Shown here: in pieces, positions 34,254-43,720 of the stretch
Layout of the letters: every line of letters starts with the position of its first letter
Numbering within the stretch: the stretch's first letter is position 1
NCBI GenBank assembly: GCA_030065855.1
Contig: JASJCT010000003.1
Coordinates: forward strand, 21,622 to 85,621
Reading direction: 5' to 3'
Source of the DNA: Myxococcota bacterium
GTDB lineage: Bacteria > Myxococcota_A > Polyangia > JAAYKL01
DNA: 64,000 nt
Position numbers and translations under genes: made by a program
The notes under the pieces: generated by a model
The model's database searches: none
What the model was told of the DNA's origin: nothing
The model's input: only the letters and a program-made list of their open reading frames with translations

Positions 34254-37200
34254 CTAAACGCCACCATCTCCACAGCTCGTCACGAGGTCGCATTCAGGTG
34301 GCACCTGCTCGTCTCCATCGACATTGATGCTCACTTCGGCACAGCAGTGCCCATCATCGTAGTCAACTCGGATACAGTATTGGCCGATACTACCGGTGAT
34401 GGGTAGTAGGCCCTCATTTCCGATTCGCTCAAAGCGATCTGATTGCCAGGTGAACGTTCCGTCATATCTGGCGTGCTCGTGTACGCGCAATATTTCCTCG
34501 TGATCGTCACCATAGACCTGGCCAGAAATTGTATCGATTTGGACATTTTCATCCATAAAAACATACGCGCTTACGTTGCTTTCATATAAGCCCCCGCCGC
34601 CAATTCCCCCTGTCGGGTCTGAGACAAATAGTTTGTAGAACGCACGATCGTCAGGTATTCCCGGATCTGCTTGCACGCGAAACAAGTCGTCCTTAGCATC
34701 TCCTGCAAAGTTGCCAACGATAGTACGCAGCGTGCCGTTTGCTTTATAGAAAATGAAGCTCGGTACATCCATGAGCCGGAAGCCGTTCACACAAGGAGGG
34801 GTACCCCCTTCAGGCGGACAGGTATCATCGGCAATAAAAAGCAGATTGTAATCTGGGTCTTCATGGACGCGAAGCAAATCCGAGTGTGCGTCACCGGCGA
34901 AATCTCCTAACAAAGTGGTGACAGGGCTTGAACCAGCGGTGAAATAGTAGGGAGGAAGGGGGGTAATATTAGCGATCGTTAGATGGGGGCCTTCACCGGT
35001 AAACCGAAACATCCGATGCATGTGCTTAAGGTGGTACAAGCGCACGAGCTCTTGCCTATCATCGCCGGTAAAGTTTGCGATGACAGGACGAACACCACCG
35101 TTGCTGTTGTAGAGCTGGTAACCAATGCCAAACGCTCTCACGTAAGTATTGCCGTCCCACCTCATAATGTCGTTGGTGTTAGTGCCCGATTCCATTCGTA
35201 CGAGCTCGGCCTTACCGTCTGAATCGAATTGGCCTGGGAGCGTAAGTACACTCTTATCGGCTTTGTGAAAGGATTCACCTCCAAGCCCAACACTGCGGGG
35301 AAAATGGGCTGACTCACCGGTGTAATTGTCGGTGAGGAATACACGGTTGAAGGTGGGATTGTCATGGAACCGGAGCAGGTCGTCCCGACCATCTCCGTCC
35401 ACATCAGCAGAAATCGTTCGAACGATGTTATCGGCGAACAGAACGTACGTCGGTGCGGCGCCCTCGACCTCTACGAAACCTGGATGGGGCGCTTCCAAAT
35501 GCTCTGAAAGAGGTGCGGCGACATACAATTGGTTGAACGTCCGATCGGCGTAGGCCTTGACAAAATCCAAGTGCCCATCTCCGTTGTAATCTCCCGGGAT
35601 ATAGATGAATTCATTGCGTCCAGCGAACCCCCTCGCCAGTAATGGCGTATCGAGGGTACGCTTGACCTCGAATACCCCAGTGCGCTCACCAATCCGCGGT
35701 TTACCGGCGTAGATGTAGATACGCTGGTAACCGTCCTGTACGACGCTCGCGCCGGGATGGAAACCGTCCGCGAATTCAACCATCATTCTGTCATCACGTT
35801 GCAGCAACGTCGCCTCAAACTGCCATTCGGCCCCAATTGAGGACAACAATTCACTGGGCTCAATACTCCACAGGTTGAGGCTCATTCCGCCAATACTGTC
35901 TTCAGACCCTGCACCACCACCATTGCGATTGGTGACGACAGCCTCAATCCTCTCTGTCTGGGGATTGAAGATGATATCGCTCGTATCGAGGGCCCAAAAC
36001 GAGTTTCCAATCGCCTCGCCGGTGGCATCGACGGATTGATCGAACGTCGCAGTAATGTTCGATGAACCGTGGGTAAGGTCCAGGGTTGTGGCGGCACTAC
36101 CCTTGGCATCGATTGTCCAATCATCGATCCCCTCTATGCATTCGGGGTTCAGTATTTTTTCAGCGAGCTTTGCTGCATCAAACGAGATGACGCCATACCA
36201 GACCCGATTCAGTTCACTATTGACATAGCTGCAGTCGTGGTTTCGCGTGAGTAGCACCACGCGGTCAGGATTTGCACCCTGCCCGGGTACATATAGCGCC
36301 GTTGGTTCTTGAGGCCGCACTGTACTATCCAAATCCAACCGCCATTCGTTCCACGTTCGGCCGGCATCTAATGATGTCAGGATATGGAGCGTAGAAGGTG
36401 GGAAGGCCTTGTCTGAACGGTTCACCGGAGTGCCACCCACCAAGGTACACGGCTGAATTAGAGATTCAGGCGTGGCTGGCGCCTCTGCACCGCTTTGTTC
36501 AAGGATCGGTGATCGGTTGCCAAATGCCATCAGCAGGGTGCCGTTGCCGCAACTTGAGCGACACGTTGGAAGTGGTATTTCGATAATACGAGGACCCAAG
36601 TTGATCGACTTGAGTGCTTCAGGGGTTTCCGGAGCAAAATTGTTGTGCCGGGCAATGCTGCTCCGCTGTGGTGTCCATTCCCGTGTGACTGCTGACCAAC
36701 GCCGCTGTGCAAATTCGGTCAACAAAACCACGCCCTCGTCAGGGGGATTCGAGGTTGGTTCTGAGTACGCGCCAATCGCGTGTCCAAAGCTAAGGCCTGC
36801 TGCAGGGTCTCTTGGACTGTTTCTGCACACGTGCACCAAGCCGCTGCTATCTTCCACAATAGGCGCATAGGTTAGAAACTGAATATCCCACGCCCGGCCA
36901 CTATCACTGGAATGGGCTAGATATTCCCCGCTATAATGATCGAAACGTACGCCAGGGAGCCCAGCGGATCCATTGGCATATCCTTTGTGATGTGAGCGCT
37001 TTTTATGAAACATAACAAAGATGTCTTCATTTAGATTTTCTGCTACTGGCCATCCGAAGTGCTGGTTGAATCCAGTCGGCTCAGGTGCTTCCACCGTCGC
37101 AATTTCGAGCAGTCCCTTTCGCAACGGAGCCATCTCCTGGTAATTGAACCCGAAAAATGAAACACTACTATCGTTCCTTAGCTCATGTTGTACCTCGTCT

Positions 37201-37307
37201 AGGGTTTCGATTTTGGTGTCCTGTTTTGTTTCAAAGCAGCCAATCGTAGTCGTGGTTAGGAGGTTGATTAAAACGATTGCTGATATTTTCTTGATCTTGT
37301 AACTCAT
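34254..37307 (-). CDS. Large lipoprotein with BNR/sialidase-like and FG-GAP repeats
   Basis: A 1017-residue lipoprotein ('TTIGC', Cys24). The N-terminal half has BNR/Asp-box-like motifs ('DSGRAWDI', 'DAGRTWNEW') of sialidase-type beta-propellers. From about residue 570 to 880 there are at least six FG-GAP/VCBS-type Ca-binding repeats ('GDYNGDGHLDF', 'ADVDGDGRDDLL', 'GQFDSDGKAELV', 'GDFAGDAHSDLL'). It is likely a surface protein that binds or trims carbohydrate, though catalytic sialidase residues were not verified. GGGAGG precedes ATG 37307. Confidence 0.8.
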   Translation of the reverse strand: MSYKIKKISAIVLINLLTTTTIGCFETKQDTKIETLDEVQHELRNDSSVSFFGFNYQEMAPLRKGLLEIATVEAPEPTGFNQHFGWPVAENLNEDIFVMFHKKRSHHKGYANGSAGLPGVRFDHYSGEYLAHSSDSGRAWDIQFLTYAPIVEDSSGLVHVCRNSPRDPAAGLSFGHAIGAYSEPTSNPPDEGVVLLTEFAQRRWSAVTREWTPQRSSIARHNNFAPETPEALKSINLGPRIIEIPLPTCRSSCGNGTLLMAFGNRSPILEQSGAEAPATPESLIQPCTLVGGTPVNRSDKAFPPSTLHILTSLDAGRTWNEWRLDLDSTVRPQEPTALYVPGQGANPDRVVLLTRNHDCSYVNSELNRVWYGVISFDAAKLAEKILNPECIEGIDDWTIDAKGSAATTLDLTHGSSNITATFDQSVDATGEAIGNSFWALDTSDIIFNPQTERIEAVVTNRNGGGAGSEDSIGGMSLNLWSIEPSELLSSIGAEWQFEATLLQRDDRMMVEFADGFHPGASVVQDGYQRIYIYAGKPRIGERTGVFEVKRTLDTPLLARGFAGRNEFIYIPGDYNGDGHLDFVKAYADRTFNQLYVAAPLSEHLEAPHPGFVEVEGAAPTYVLFADNIVRTISADVDGDGRDDLLRFHDNPTFNRVFLTDNYTGESAHFPRSVGLGGESFHKADKSVLTLPGQFDSDGKAELVRMESGTNTNDIMRWDGNTYVRAFGIGYQLYNSNGGVRPVIANFTGDDRQELVRLYHLKHMHRMFRFTGEGPHLTIANITPLPPYYFTAGSSPVTTLLGDFAGDAHSDLLRVHEDPDYNLLFIADDTCPPEGGTPPCVNGFRLMDVPSFIFYKANGTLRTIVGNFAGDAKDDLFRVQADPGIPDDRAFYKLFVSDPTGGIGGGGLYESNVSAYVFMDENVQIDTISGQVYGDDHEEILRVHEHARYDGTFTWQSDRFERIGNEGLLPITGSIGQYCIRVDYDDGHCCAEVSINVDGDEQVPPECDLVTSCGDGGV

Positions 37308-37468
37308 TTGTTTAACCTCCCTGGTTTTTTGAATATGTTCCCTTTAGATACCAAAAATTTTAGTACTAAATTGAATTATACCCAAAAAGTCCCCCAATAA
37401 AATATAAATCTATGCATATTGGGAATGGGTAACCAGAGGCTATACAACGGCTCGATGGCGGAGGCCGA

Positions 37469-38728
37469 TCATTGATGCCGGGGTTGACACTCAACCAGAT
37501 CGAAAACGGGACATCCCCCGAGGCATTCGCGTTTTTTGGTGCATTCGACGCAACGGCAGTCGGTCTGAATACGCTGCTCGATGCGGTTTCTGAAGTGCTT
37601 TGCTTTATCGGAGCGCCAGATGTTGAACAGGGGCTGTTCTTTCAGGTTGCCCATAACGATGTCAGTCGTGAAGGTGCAGGGTACGACATCCAGGGTGGGC
37701 AGTATGCCAATGCTGCTCCGCATGGCTGAGCACCCTTCTAGTTGATCGTCTTGGGTGAACTCGAGATCTTCTTCCAGGCCCACTATCGCCGGGGTCAAGC
37801 AGCAATCGTAACCCACGCGCATGCTATCCGAAAGGGTTAAAAAAGCATCTCTCAGTCCCTCGTGCACCAGCTCTGACGGAAGCCGGGCCAAGACGCGATC
37901 AAAGCCACGACCTCTGCCGACTTCCTTGTAGGCTAGAAAAATAACGCCGTAGAGCCCTGGATATCCCCGAATAAAGTTCACGATGGCAGCGAGATCGCCG
38001 AAGTTGGCCTCGCTTAAGGTCACCTGGAGCACAGTGGCAATACCGCTTTCCAAGAGCTGCGCCAACCGCTGTTTGAACAAGCTGAATCCGGTTTTTCTGT
38101 AGCGGTCGAATGTTTCACCAACGCCTTCCAGGCTCAAGGCCACCGCGCCGCAGTATTGCTCAAGGGTGGCAAGCGTGTCTTCATCGAAGTAAATGCCGTT
38201 TGTGGTGAGACTCGGCACCATGCCGCGGGCACGACACATTTTGAGGAGCTGCGCCAGGTCCGGATGACAGAGCGGCTCACCACCGCCTATCGCAACCTGA
38301 GTCACTCCGTTCTTTGAGAGTTCATCGAAGACGCGCTCAGCATCGGCTAGCCCTACGTGCGTCCCTTCCGGGGTTGACGATGCGTAACAGTGTGCACATC
38401 CCGCTGGGCAGCGGGTCGTTATTTGGAAATCGGCCAAGGTCGGTGCGTTGTAGACCGTGAACGGGCGGTCCTCCACGTCGGTCAGATAATCAACTTCTCT
38501 ACTGATGACGAGCTTGGTGTCCTCGATCTGGGTGAGGATGCGCTTGATGAGCACTTCCTCGTCTGCTCCTTTTAGCTCGCGGTGGCCATCCAGCAATGCC
38601 TGAAATAAACAGAAGGCGTCGCGGTCCAGCTCGATGTGAACCGCGTCTTGGGGAATGAACAGAATGCCGCCAAAAGGCTCGCGTCGGAGCAAAGCCCCTT
38701 GTCCGTCGACTCGGTTCAAAGCGCTCAT
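37469..38728 (-). CDS. Radical SAM/SPASM enzyme with PqqD-like N-terminal domain
   Basis: A 419-residue enzyme. Residues 1-90 resemble a PqqD/RRE peptide-recognition fold ('FGGILFIPQDAVHIELDRDAF', then helices). The radical SAM cluster is Cys107-x3-Cys111-x2-Cys114, with GGGEP at 148-152. The C-terminal SPASM region has Cys333, 351, 391, 393, 396, 402, 406 and 414 for auxiliary Fe-S clusters. This layout is that of RiPP maturases which crosslink or oxidise peptide side chains. The start overlaps the stop of the small membrane protein by 4 bp, marking that protein as the likely substrate. It is the last gene of the ABC-transporter operon. Confidence 0.85.
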   Translation of the reverse strand: MSALNRVDGQGALLRREPFGGILFIPQDAVHIELDRDAFCLFQALLDGHRELKGADEEVLIKRILTQIEDTKLVISREVDYLTDVEDRPFTVYNAPTLADFQITTRCPAGCAHCYASSTPEGTHVGLADAERVFDELSKNGVTQVAIGGGEPLCHPDLAQLLKMCRARGMVPSLTTNGIYFDEDTLATLEQYCGAVALSLEGVGETFDRYRKTGFSLFKQRLAQLLESGIATVLQVTLSEANFGDLAAIVNFIRGYPGLYGVIFLAYKEVGRGRGFDRVLARLPSELVHEGLRDAFLTLSDSMRVGYDCCLTPAIVGLEEDLEFTQDDQLEGCSAMRSSIGILPTLDVVPCTFTTDIVMGNLKEQPLFNIWRSDKAKHFRNRIEQRIQTDCRCVECTKKRECLGGCPVFDLVECQPRHQ

Positions 38729-39093
38729 TGGCGCTTTCTGACGATGCGCCTTATGAACGCTGTCAACCCGAACAGAAAAAAGACCGCGCCGATCAGCACT
38801 CCCAGGAGGCCGAGATTTGTCGCGTTCTTGGTTGCTTCGACGTTTGCTCTGCTCTGCTGTGTCTCGGCTTTCTCGGCTGCTTGCTCACCGCGATCAGGGG
38901 GCGGTGTGGTCGCGAGGATGGTTACCTGCTTTGCGTCGGGAGACCATTTGGAGGCGCTTTGTCCGGAAAGGACCTTGATCGAGAAGCTTTCAGGGCCTGC
39001 ATCAGATAGCAGCTTTAAGTTTTTTGGTGGAACCCATTCATTGGCGCCCGAGGAGTTAGTGGTGTAGCCTTTTCGAATCCTCAGGATCTTCAT
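38725..39093 (-). CDS. Small membrane-anchored protein, candidate substrate of the radical SAM enzyme
   Basis: A 122-residue protein. The short basic N-terminus 'MKILRIRKGY' leads into a Thr/Ser/Asn/Trp-rich 'TTNSSGANEW' (11-20). A Pro/Glu/Lys spacer, a transmembrane helix (about 93-115) and a basic 'RRIVRKRQ' tail follow. There is no signal peptide, and positive residues predict the tail inside. It overlaps both neighbours by 4 bp (ATGA on each side), fixing it between the ATPase and the radical SAM gene. No named family is recalled. The N-terminal motif looks like a modification core (inference). Confidence 0.75.
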   Translation of the reverse strand: MKILRIRKGYTTNSSGANEWVPPKNLKLLSDAGPESFSIKVLSGQSASKWSPDAKQVTILATTPPPDRGEQAAEKAETQQSRANVEATKNATNLGLLGVLIGAVFFLFGLTAFIRRIVRKRQ

Positions 39094-40115
39094 CGCGATT
39101 CACCCCTTGTTGGTGTCAGCGGCATCGTATGCACCTGCGCCTTGCGTTTCAACCCAAGTCGGTAGCGCTCGCCAATGACGAATGCCTCTTCGGCCAAGAC
39201 CTTGACCAAAACCGAGCTCTCTTTTTCTATCTGAAACACAAGTGTGGTGTAAAATCCGAAATAGCGCTTTTCGACCAGGGTGGCGTTCAAGGGGTGATCG
39301 GAGCTGACGTCGATTAGCTCGGGCCGGACCGCTACCTGTTTCACCCCATGTTGCACCGGATCAATGCCCCAGAGCTCTGCTGCCGTATCTAAAGAGATGA
39401 TGTTGCACTCACCGAGCAGCTGTGCGTCCCATTCTTCTGCAGGGCGAGTGTACAGCGCCTTTGGATCGCCTCCGCGAACGAGACGACCCTGGCGCAACAG
39501 AAAGATGCGCTGGCTAAAGGAGAACGCCTCTTCCCGGTCGTGGGTGACCAGCACCGCTGCCGTGCCGTGTTGCCGGAGGTAGTGCTTCAGGTCTGGGATG
39601 AGCTGGTCCCGCCACGGTTTATCAATGTTGCGAAAGGGTTCGTCGAGGAGCAGAAGTTTTGGGTTTATCAGCATGGATCGCGCCAATGCGACGCGCTGTT
39701 GCTCTCCTCCCGAGAGGCTATGCGCCGCACGGCTGAGCAGATGCTTTAGGTTTAACAAAACGCAGATTTCATCGAACGCTTGTTTCGCGCGCGCGTCTTT
39801 TTTAAGGATGCCTAACAGGATGTTGTCTGCCACATTCAAAAAAGGCATCAGCACGGTCTTCTCGAACACGAGGGAAAACCCCCTCTGCTCAGCGGGCACC
39901 AAATTTTCTCCGGATCTCGCCAATACCTTGTCTTCGAACCAGACCTCGCCGCTATTTGGCAGGTCTAATCCCATAATCAACCGCAGCAGGCTGGTCTTGC
40001 CACTACCGGTTGATCCTAGAATCGAGACGAGCTCGCCAGGGGATACGCTTAAGGAGACATCCGTCAGCACCGCCTGCTTATCTGAAGTTCTCCCAATTGA
40101 CCGTAATTCCAACAT
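39090..40115 (-). CDS. ABC transporter ATP-binding protein, FbpC/PotA type
   Basis: A 341-residue ATPase. Walker A 'GSTGSGKT' (34-41), signature LSGGEQQ (134-140), Walker B 'LLLLDEP' (154-160) and switch His192 are intact. The C-terminal ~100 residues are TOBE-like. The Q-loop residue is Glu85 ('VFEKTVLMPFL') where this family almost always has Gln, so coupling to the permease may be altered. It is 3 bp downstream of the permease and overlaps the small membrane protein by 4 bp. The partner genes indicate an iron(III)-type importer. Confidence 0.88.
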   Translation of the reverse strand: MLELRSIGRTSDKQAVLTDVSLSVSPGELVSILGSTGSGKTSLLRLIMGLDLPNSGEVWFEDKVLARSGENLVPAEQRGFSLVFEKTVLMPFLNVADNILLGILKKDARAKQAFDEICVLLNLKHLLSRAAHSLSGGEQQRVALARSMLINPKLLLLDEPFRNIDKPWRDQLIPDLKHYLRQHGTAAVLVTHDREEAFSFSQRIFLLRQGRLVRGGDPKALYTRPAEEWDAQLLGECNIISLDTAAELWGIDPVQHGVKQVAVRPELIDVSSDHPLNATLVEKRYFGFYTTLVFQIEKESSVLVKVLAEEAFVIGERYRLGLKRKAQVHTMPLTPTRGESR

Positions 40116-40118
40116 CGG

Positions 40119-41699
40119 TCAGCTCCTCTTTGGACGCCTTTTGAGCATCATACGCTTGATGGTCAACAGCGGATACAACCCCAAAAGCGCGGTCGCGAAT
40201 ATCCAAGACGCGCTCTCGGGCAAAAGGCCAATGTCAATGTAGGCGTAAGTCTTGAGGGCGAGGGTATCGAAGGAGAATGGATGCAGCGCGATCGATATCG
40301 AGGTCTCCTTTATTATCTGAAGCGTGAGCAGGAGCAGGCCGAACATCGCGTACCTTTGGACTAACGGCAGGTGCAACCTGGAAAAGCGATGCACGTAAGA
40401 GAGGCCGAGCGCGCCTCCGACATCCTCGACCTGCTTGGATACGGATGTGAGGCCAATATACAATGGGATGAAGAGGAAGCACGCAAAGCGGACACTCAAG
40501 GTCATCGCCAGGACGAGAAAAGAGAAGAGGTCAGAGGTGCGATCCTCGATCGCGGACACCTGATCCAGCAGCGTTAAAACGCCAACCGCCAGCACCATGG
40601 CCGGCACCGCATAGCTCGCGGTGAGCCATCGCAGTGCTAGGCCGCTTGCAAAACTCGGTGAATAGCAGTGTGTTGCGCTCAACAGCACGGAAAAAACAGC
40701 GGTGATAAGCAGCACAACGACGATCAAAACAACGGTGTTCGCGCTATCGATCAACAGCTCGGAGAGATCGATGCTGCCAACCGTGCCGGTGAGATAATAG
40801 AGCACTGTGGCTGCGGGGATGATGAATCCAAAAAGCCCTGGGGTCAAACAGAACAGGAATCGCAGCCACTTTAAGTAGGGCGCAGGGGTCGATCTTGTAG
40901 CTCTCGGCGGCCTGGCCAGCATGGCTTCGATATGAGGCGCGTTTTTATGCTGAGCAGATCGGATGAGCGGGACAACCCCGACAAAGGCTGCCGCCATCAT
41001 CAAAAATGCGAGCTGGGACGCGACGTTGGGCACCTGCCGTTCAAACCACAACGCCTGCACGGCAACCGCCCCGGTGTTGACCGACAGCAACGAGGCGGTG
41101 GCCCACTCGCCCGCAGTCTCGATGAACACGAGCAAGGCGCCAATGGCGACGGCCGGAAGTGCAAGGGGAGACAAGATTTTTGCAAAGGAGCGCGCCGTGG
41201 ATAAGCCCAGGGTCTGACCGAGGTCTAATGCCAAGGGCCCGTACGATTCGAACGAAATCCGTGACAAAAGGTACACGTAGGGCAACAATCCGAGGGACAT
41301 GATAAAAATAAACCCACCCGTGGATTGGAAATCAAAGGTCAAAGCCGCGGGGAGTCCAATGATGTTCACCAGGATGCCTGATGCCGCAAAAAGCTCCTTG
41401 TAAACCGCACCAAGAACAAAGGTGGGAAACAGCAGCGAGAGCACGATTGATTGATCGACGACACGCCTCAGCAAAACCCTGTGGAAGGTGACATGATAAG
41501 CGGTCGCCGCCCCGATCGCGAGCGCAAAAAGCGCGGCACAAAGCCCGGTCCATATTGTCCAGATCGCCGACTTCAGCTCCACAGCGAAGCGTGGCCACAC
41601 CGAGACATCGATCGACGAGACAGCATTGGCGATGAGCGCGACAAAGGGCGCGAGAAAAACAGCACACATCAGATAACACGGAAGGCGCAGGTAACCCAT
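40119..41699 (-). CDS. Iron(III)-type ABC transporter permease, two fused domains
   Basis: A 526-residue protein with about 12 membrane helices in two homologous halves of the BPD_transp_1 type, as in FbpB/SfuB permeases. The first half holds an EAA-like loop near 'DLGQTLGLSTARSFAKILSP' and the second near 'DVGGALGLSYVHRFSRLHLP'. These two loops contact the ATPase. It lies 7 bp after the binding-protein gene and 3 bp before the ATPase gene. Substrate by analogy: ferric iron or another metal/small anion. Confidence 0.87.
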   Translation of the reverse strand: MGYLRLPCYLMCAVFLAPFVALIANAVSSIDVSVWPRFAVELKSAIWTIWTGLCAALFALAIGAATAYHVTFHRVLLRRVVDQSIVLSLLFPTFVLGAVYKELFAASGILVNIIGLPAALTFDFQSTGGFIFIMSLGLLPYVYLLSRISFESYGPLALDLGQTLGLSTARSFAKILSPLALPAVAIGALLVFIETAGEWATASLLSVNTGAVAVQALWFERQVPNVASQLAFLMMAAAFVGVVPLIRSAQHKNAPHIEAMLARPPRATRSTPAPYLKWLRFLFCLTPGLFGFIIPAATVLYYLTGTVGSIDLSELLIDSANTVVLIVVVLLITAVFSVLLSATHCYSPSFASGLALRWLTASYAVPAMVLAVGVLTLLDQVSAIEDRTSDLFSFLVLAMTLSVRFACFLFIPLYIGLTSVSKQVEDVGGALGLSYVHRFSRLHLPLVQRYAMFGLLLLTLQIIKETSISIALHPFSFDTLALKTYAYIDIGLLPESASWIFATALLGLYPLLTIKRMMLKRRPKRS

Positions 41700-41706
41700 C
41701 TGGGAA

Positions 41707-42777
41707 TTACTTCCGATCGAAGTTGACCCTGGCCAGTATCTCGATGATTTTATCCCTGTATTTTGCCGCCTCCTTCAGTGAAACGAGATTAATCTTATAG
41801 GCGCCGCCTTCGATGCCTTGGCGCTTACCGAGCTCGGCATTTATCGGCGCGAGTGGGGTACCCGGCTTGACCGGATACTCGAAAAGCGCCTCGGAGAAGT
41901 AGTGTTGAGCGAAAGCATCGGTCAAGAAATCAAGGACTTCTGTCGCGGCCTTTAAATTTTTCGAAGCTGTCGTAAGGGCGGCGCCGCTACGAATGACGTA
42001 TGTCCCGAGCCCTGATTGATCAGGGAAAAATACATCCGATGCCTCGGCCCAGGGCTTCTGATCGTCGCGGAGACGCATCACTCCCATGTAGTACGAGTTG
42101 GCCACGGCCACGTCGCATCGCTTTTCCAGGAGCGCGCGTACCTGATCTCTGTCAGCGCCCTTGGGCGGCCTGGCCAGATTGTCCGCGAGCCCAGTGATGA
42201 ATTTTTCGGTCTGATCTAGACCCTTTGACACTGCCATTTGGGAAAGCCAGCTCACATTGTACTCGTGGAAGCCGGACCGAATGCAGACGCGTCCTTTCCA
42301 CTTGGGGAGCATTAGATCGCTGTAGGACCTCAAATCCTTCACGCTCACCCGATCTTTGGCGTAGAAAATGGCGCGCGCGCGAAAAGATGTGATCGCATAG
42401 GCGCGTTCCCTGTCGCGAAACGGCAGTGGAACGTTTCCGAGCGCTCTTTGGGAGTTGAAGGGTCTGAGCAGCTTTTTCTGCTTTGCGATTTCGAGCAGGT
42501 CGGCGTTTTTCACAACCACCAGATCTGCCTCTTTGGGCCTTGTCTTAAGCCTTGTGAGCAGGCTGTCGCCAACGTAATTGACCGCTATCTTTACGGGGCG
42601 CTCTTGTTCGTAATACTTGAACAAGTTCTCCAAATGACTCTCGGTACGGTCCGTGAGCACCCGAACCTCTGCGCGGCCTTCTTTGTGGGAGCACGCCACC
42701 AGTTGTAAAACAACAGCGAGCACCGCCAGTAGGGGGAAGATAGTCGCCAAGTGCCAATGCCGATGAAGCGAGATCAA
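41707..42777 (-). CDS. ABC transporter substrate-binding lipoprotein, FbpA/FutA type
   Basis: A 356-residue lipoprotein ('QLVAC', Cys29). FbpA-family features include 'EVRVLTDRTESHLENLF', 'ITSFRARAIFYA', 'YNVSWLSQMA' and the paired tyrosines Tyr229-Tyr230 in 'VANSYYMGVM', which bind Fe(III) in known members. The start is TTG 42777, overlapping the upstream stop as TTGA, with AAGGAG 8 bases ahead. It is the binding component of the importer encoded next to it. Iron is the most likely ligand; other ligands are not excluded. Confidence 0.85.
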   Translation of the reverse strand: MISLHRHWHLATIFPLLAVLAVVLQLVACSHKEGRAEVRVLTDRTESHLENLFKYYEQERPVKIAVNYVGDSLLTRLKTRPKEADLVVVKNADLLEIAKQKKLLRPFNSQRALGNVPLPFRDRERAYAITSFRARAIFYAKDRVSVKDLRSYSDLMLPKWKGRVCIRSGFHEYNVSWLSQMAVSKGLDQTEKFITGLADNLARPPKGADRDQVRALLEKRCDVAVANSYYMGVMRLRDDQKPWAEASDVFFPDQSGLGTYVIRSGAALTTASKNLKAATEVLDFLTDAFAQHYFSEALFEYPVKPGTPLAPINAELGKRQGIEGGAYKINLVSLKEAAKYRDKIIEILARVNFDRK

Positions 42778-43682
42778 AACGCAATCTCCTTGAGGGTTTC
42801 CTCATACACCACGACGGCAAATCTATCTTTGAGCGCCGCAACCCTTTCGTCGAGCTTTTTCATCATGAGGTAATATTTGACGGTACTGTAAAGGCCTCGG
42901 GTTTTGGCTTCTTCGTAGGAAATGTGTGTACCGGGCCGATAGCCGGTGCGCATCAATATATGATAGCCATTTTTTGACTGGATGAGCTCGGGATAGATGT
43001 CGCCGTCTTTTTTGAGCGTGAAGGCGGCAGCGGCCATCGCCGCCATCATCGGCAAGACCGGATCATCGGCTTCGCTGGGCTTTGCCAGGAAACCGAGATC
43101 CAAGCTATTAAAAGCTCGGTCGCCTGTACCTCCTTTTAAGCGTTCGAAGACGCGCTGGCTCGGCTGAGCCTTAAGCACGCTATAGAGAAGCTTCTCGGCC
43201 GCGGTTTTGTTTCTCACCAGGATATGCCGGGCACGAATCATCTCCTTTACGTTGAACGTTTCTGCGTGCGCTTCGTAGTAGCGCTGCAAATCCGCTTCGG
43301 TCGGTTCCCGGGCCTCGATGTTGAGCCGAAGATATATCTCCATTGCGTGGGCCAAGCTCTCTTTCAAGGCGTCCTGAACGTCTTCGTGGGTATCGTACCC
43401 ACGACGCGCTGCCTCCTGAGCTTGAAGCTCGGTATCGATAAGCTCATGGAGAAAATCGACCCTTCCCTTTTCATTGAAGAGCCTTTCTCCTCCTGCCTCA
43501 GTCAATCCTGTCGCCGCTCTTTCAAAATAGAAAACAGTCAGTGGTTTTCCATCTATTCGGGCGAGCGGCAAATCGAGGCGGGAGGCCTCATTGCCTTTAT
43601 CCTCGTCGCTTTTTGCATTCACCGCCGGTACGATAGTAACGAAAAGAATCGCGCCGACCGCGAGCAGATAGCGCATGATCAT
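42774..43682 (-). CDS. Parvulin-type peptidyl-prolyl isomerase, exported
   Basis: A protein of about 302 residues with a signal peptide ('YLLAVGAILFVTIVPAVNA') and a parvulin (SurA/PrsA-like) domain: 'IRARHILVRNKTAAEKLL', 'DLGFLAKPSE' and 'LIQSKNGYHILMRTG'. The N- and C-terminal helices match SurA_N-type chaperone arms. ATG 43682 has GGAG six bases ahead; ATG 43709 is an alternative. The end overlaps the binding-protein gene by 4 bp. Its linkage to a radical SAM cassette is unusual and suggests folding of a component of this system. Confidence 0.82.
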   Translation of the reverse strand: MIMRYLLAVGAILFVTIVPAVNAKSDEDKGNEASRLDLPLARIDGKPLTVFYFERAATGLTEAGGERLFNEKGRVDFLHELIDTELQAQEAARRGYDTHEDVQDALKESLAHAMEIYLRLNIEAREPTEADLQRYYEAHAETFNVKEMIRARHILVRNKTAAEKLLYSVLKAQPSQRVFERLKGGTGDRAFNSLDLGFLAKPSEADDPVLPMMAAMAAAAFTLKKDGDIYPELIQSKNGYHILMRTGYRPGTHISYEEAKTRGLYSTVKYYLMMKKLDERVAALKDRFAVVVYEETLKEIAF

Positions 43683-43720
43683 CTGACGCTCCGACCGCAA
43701 AGATATCATCAGACTACACC

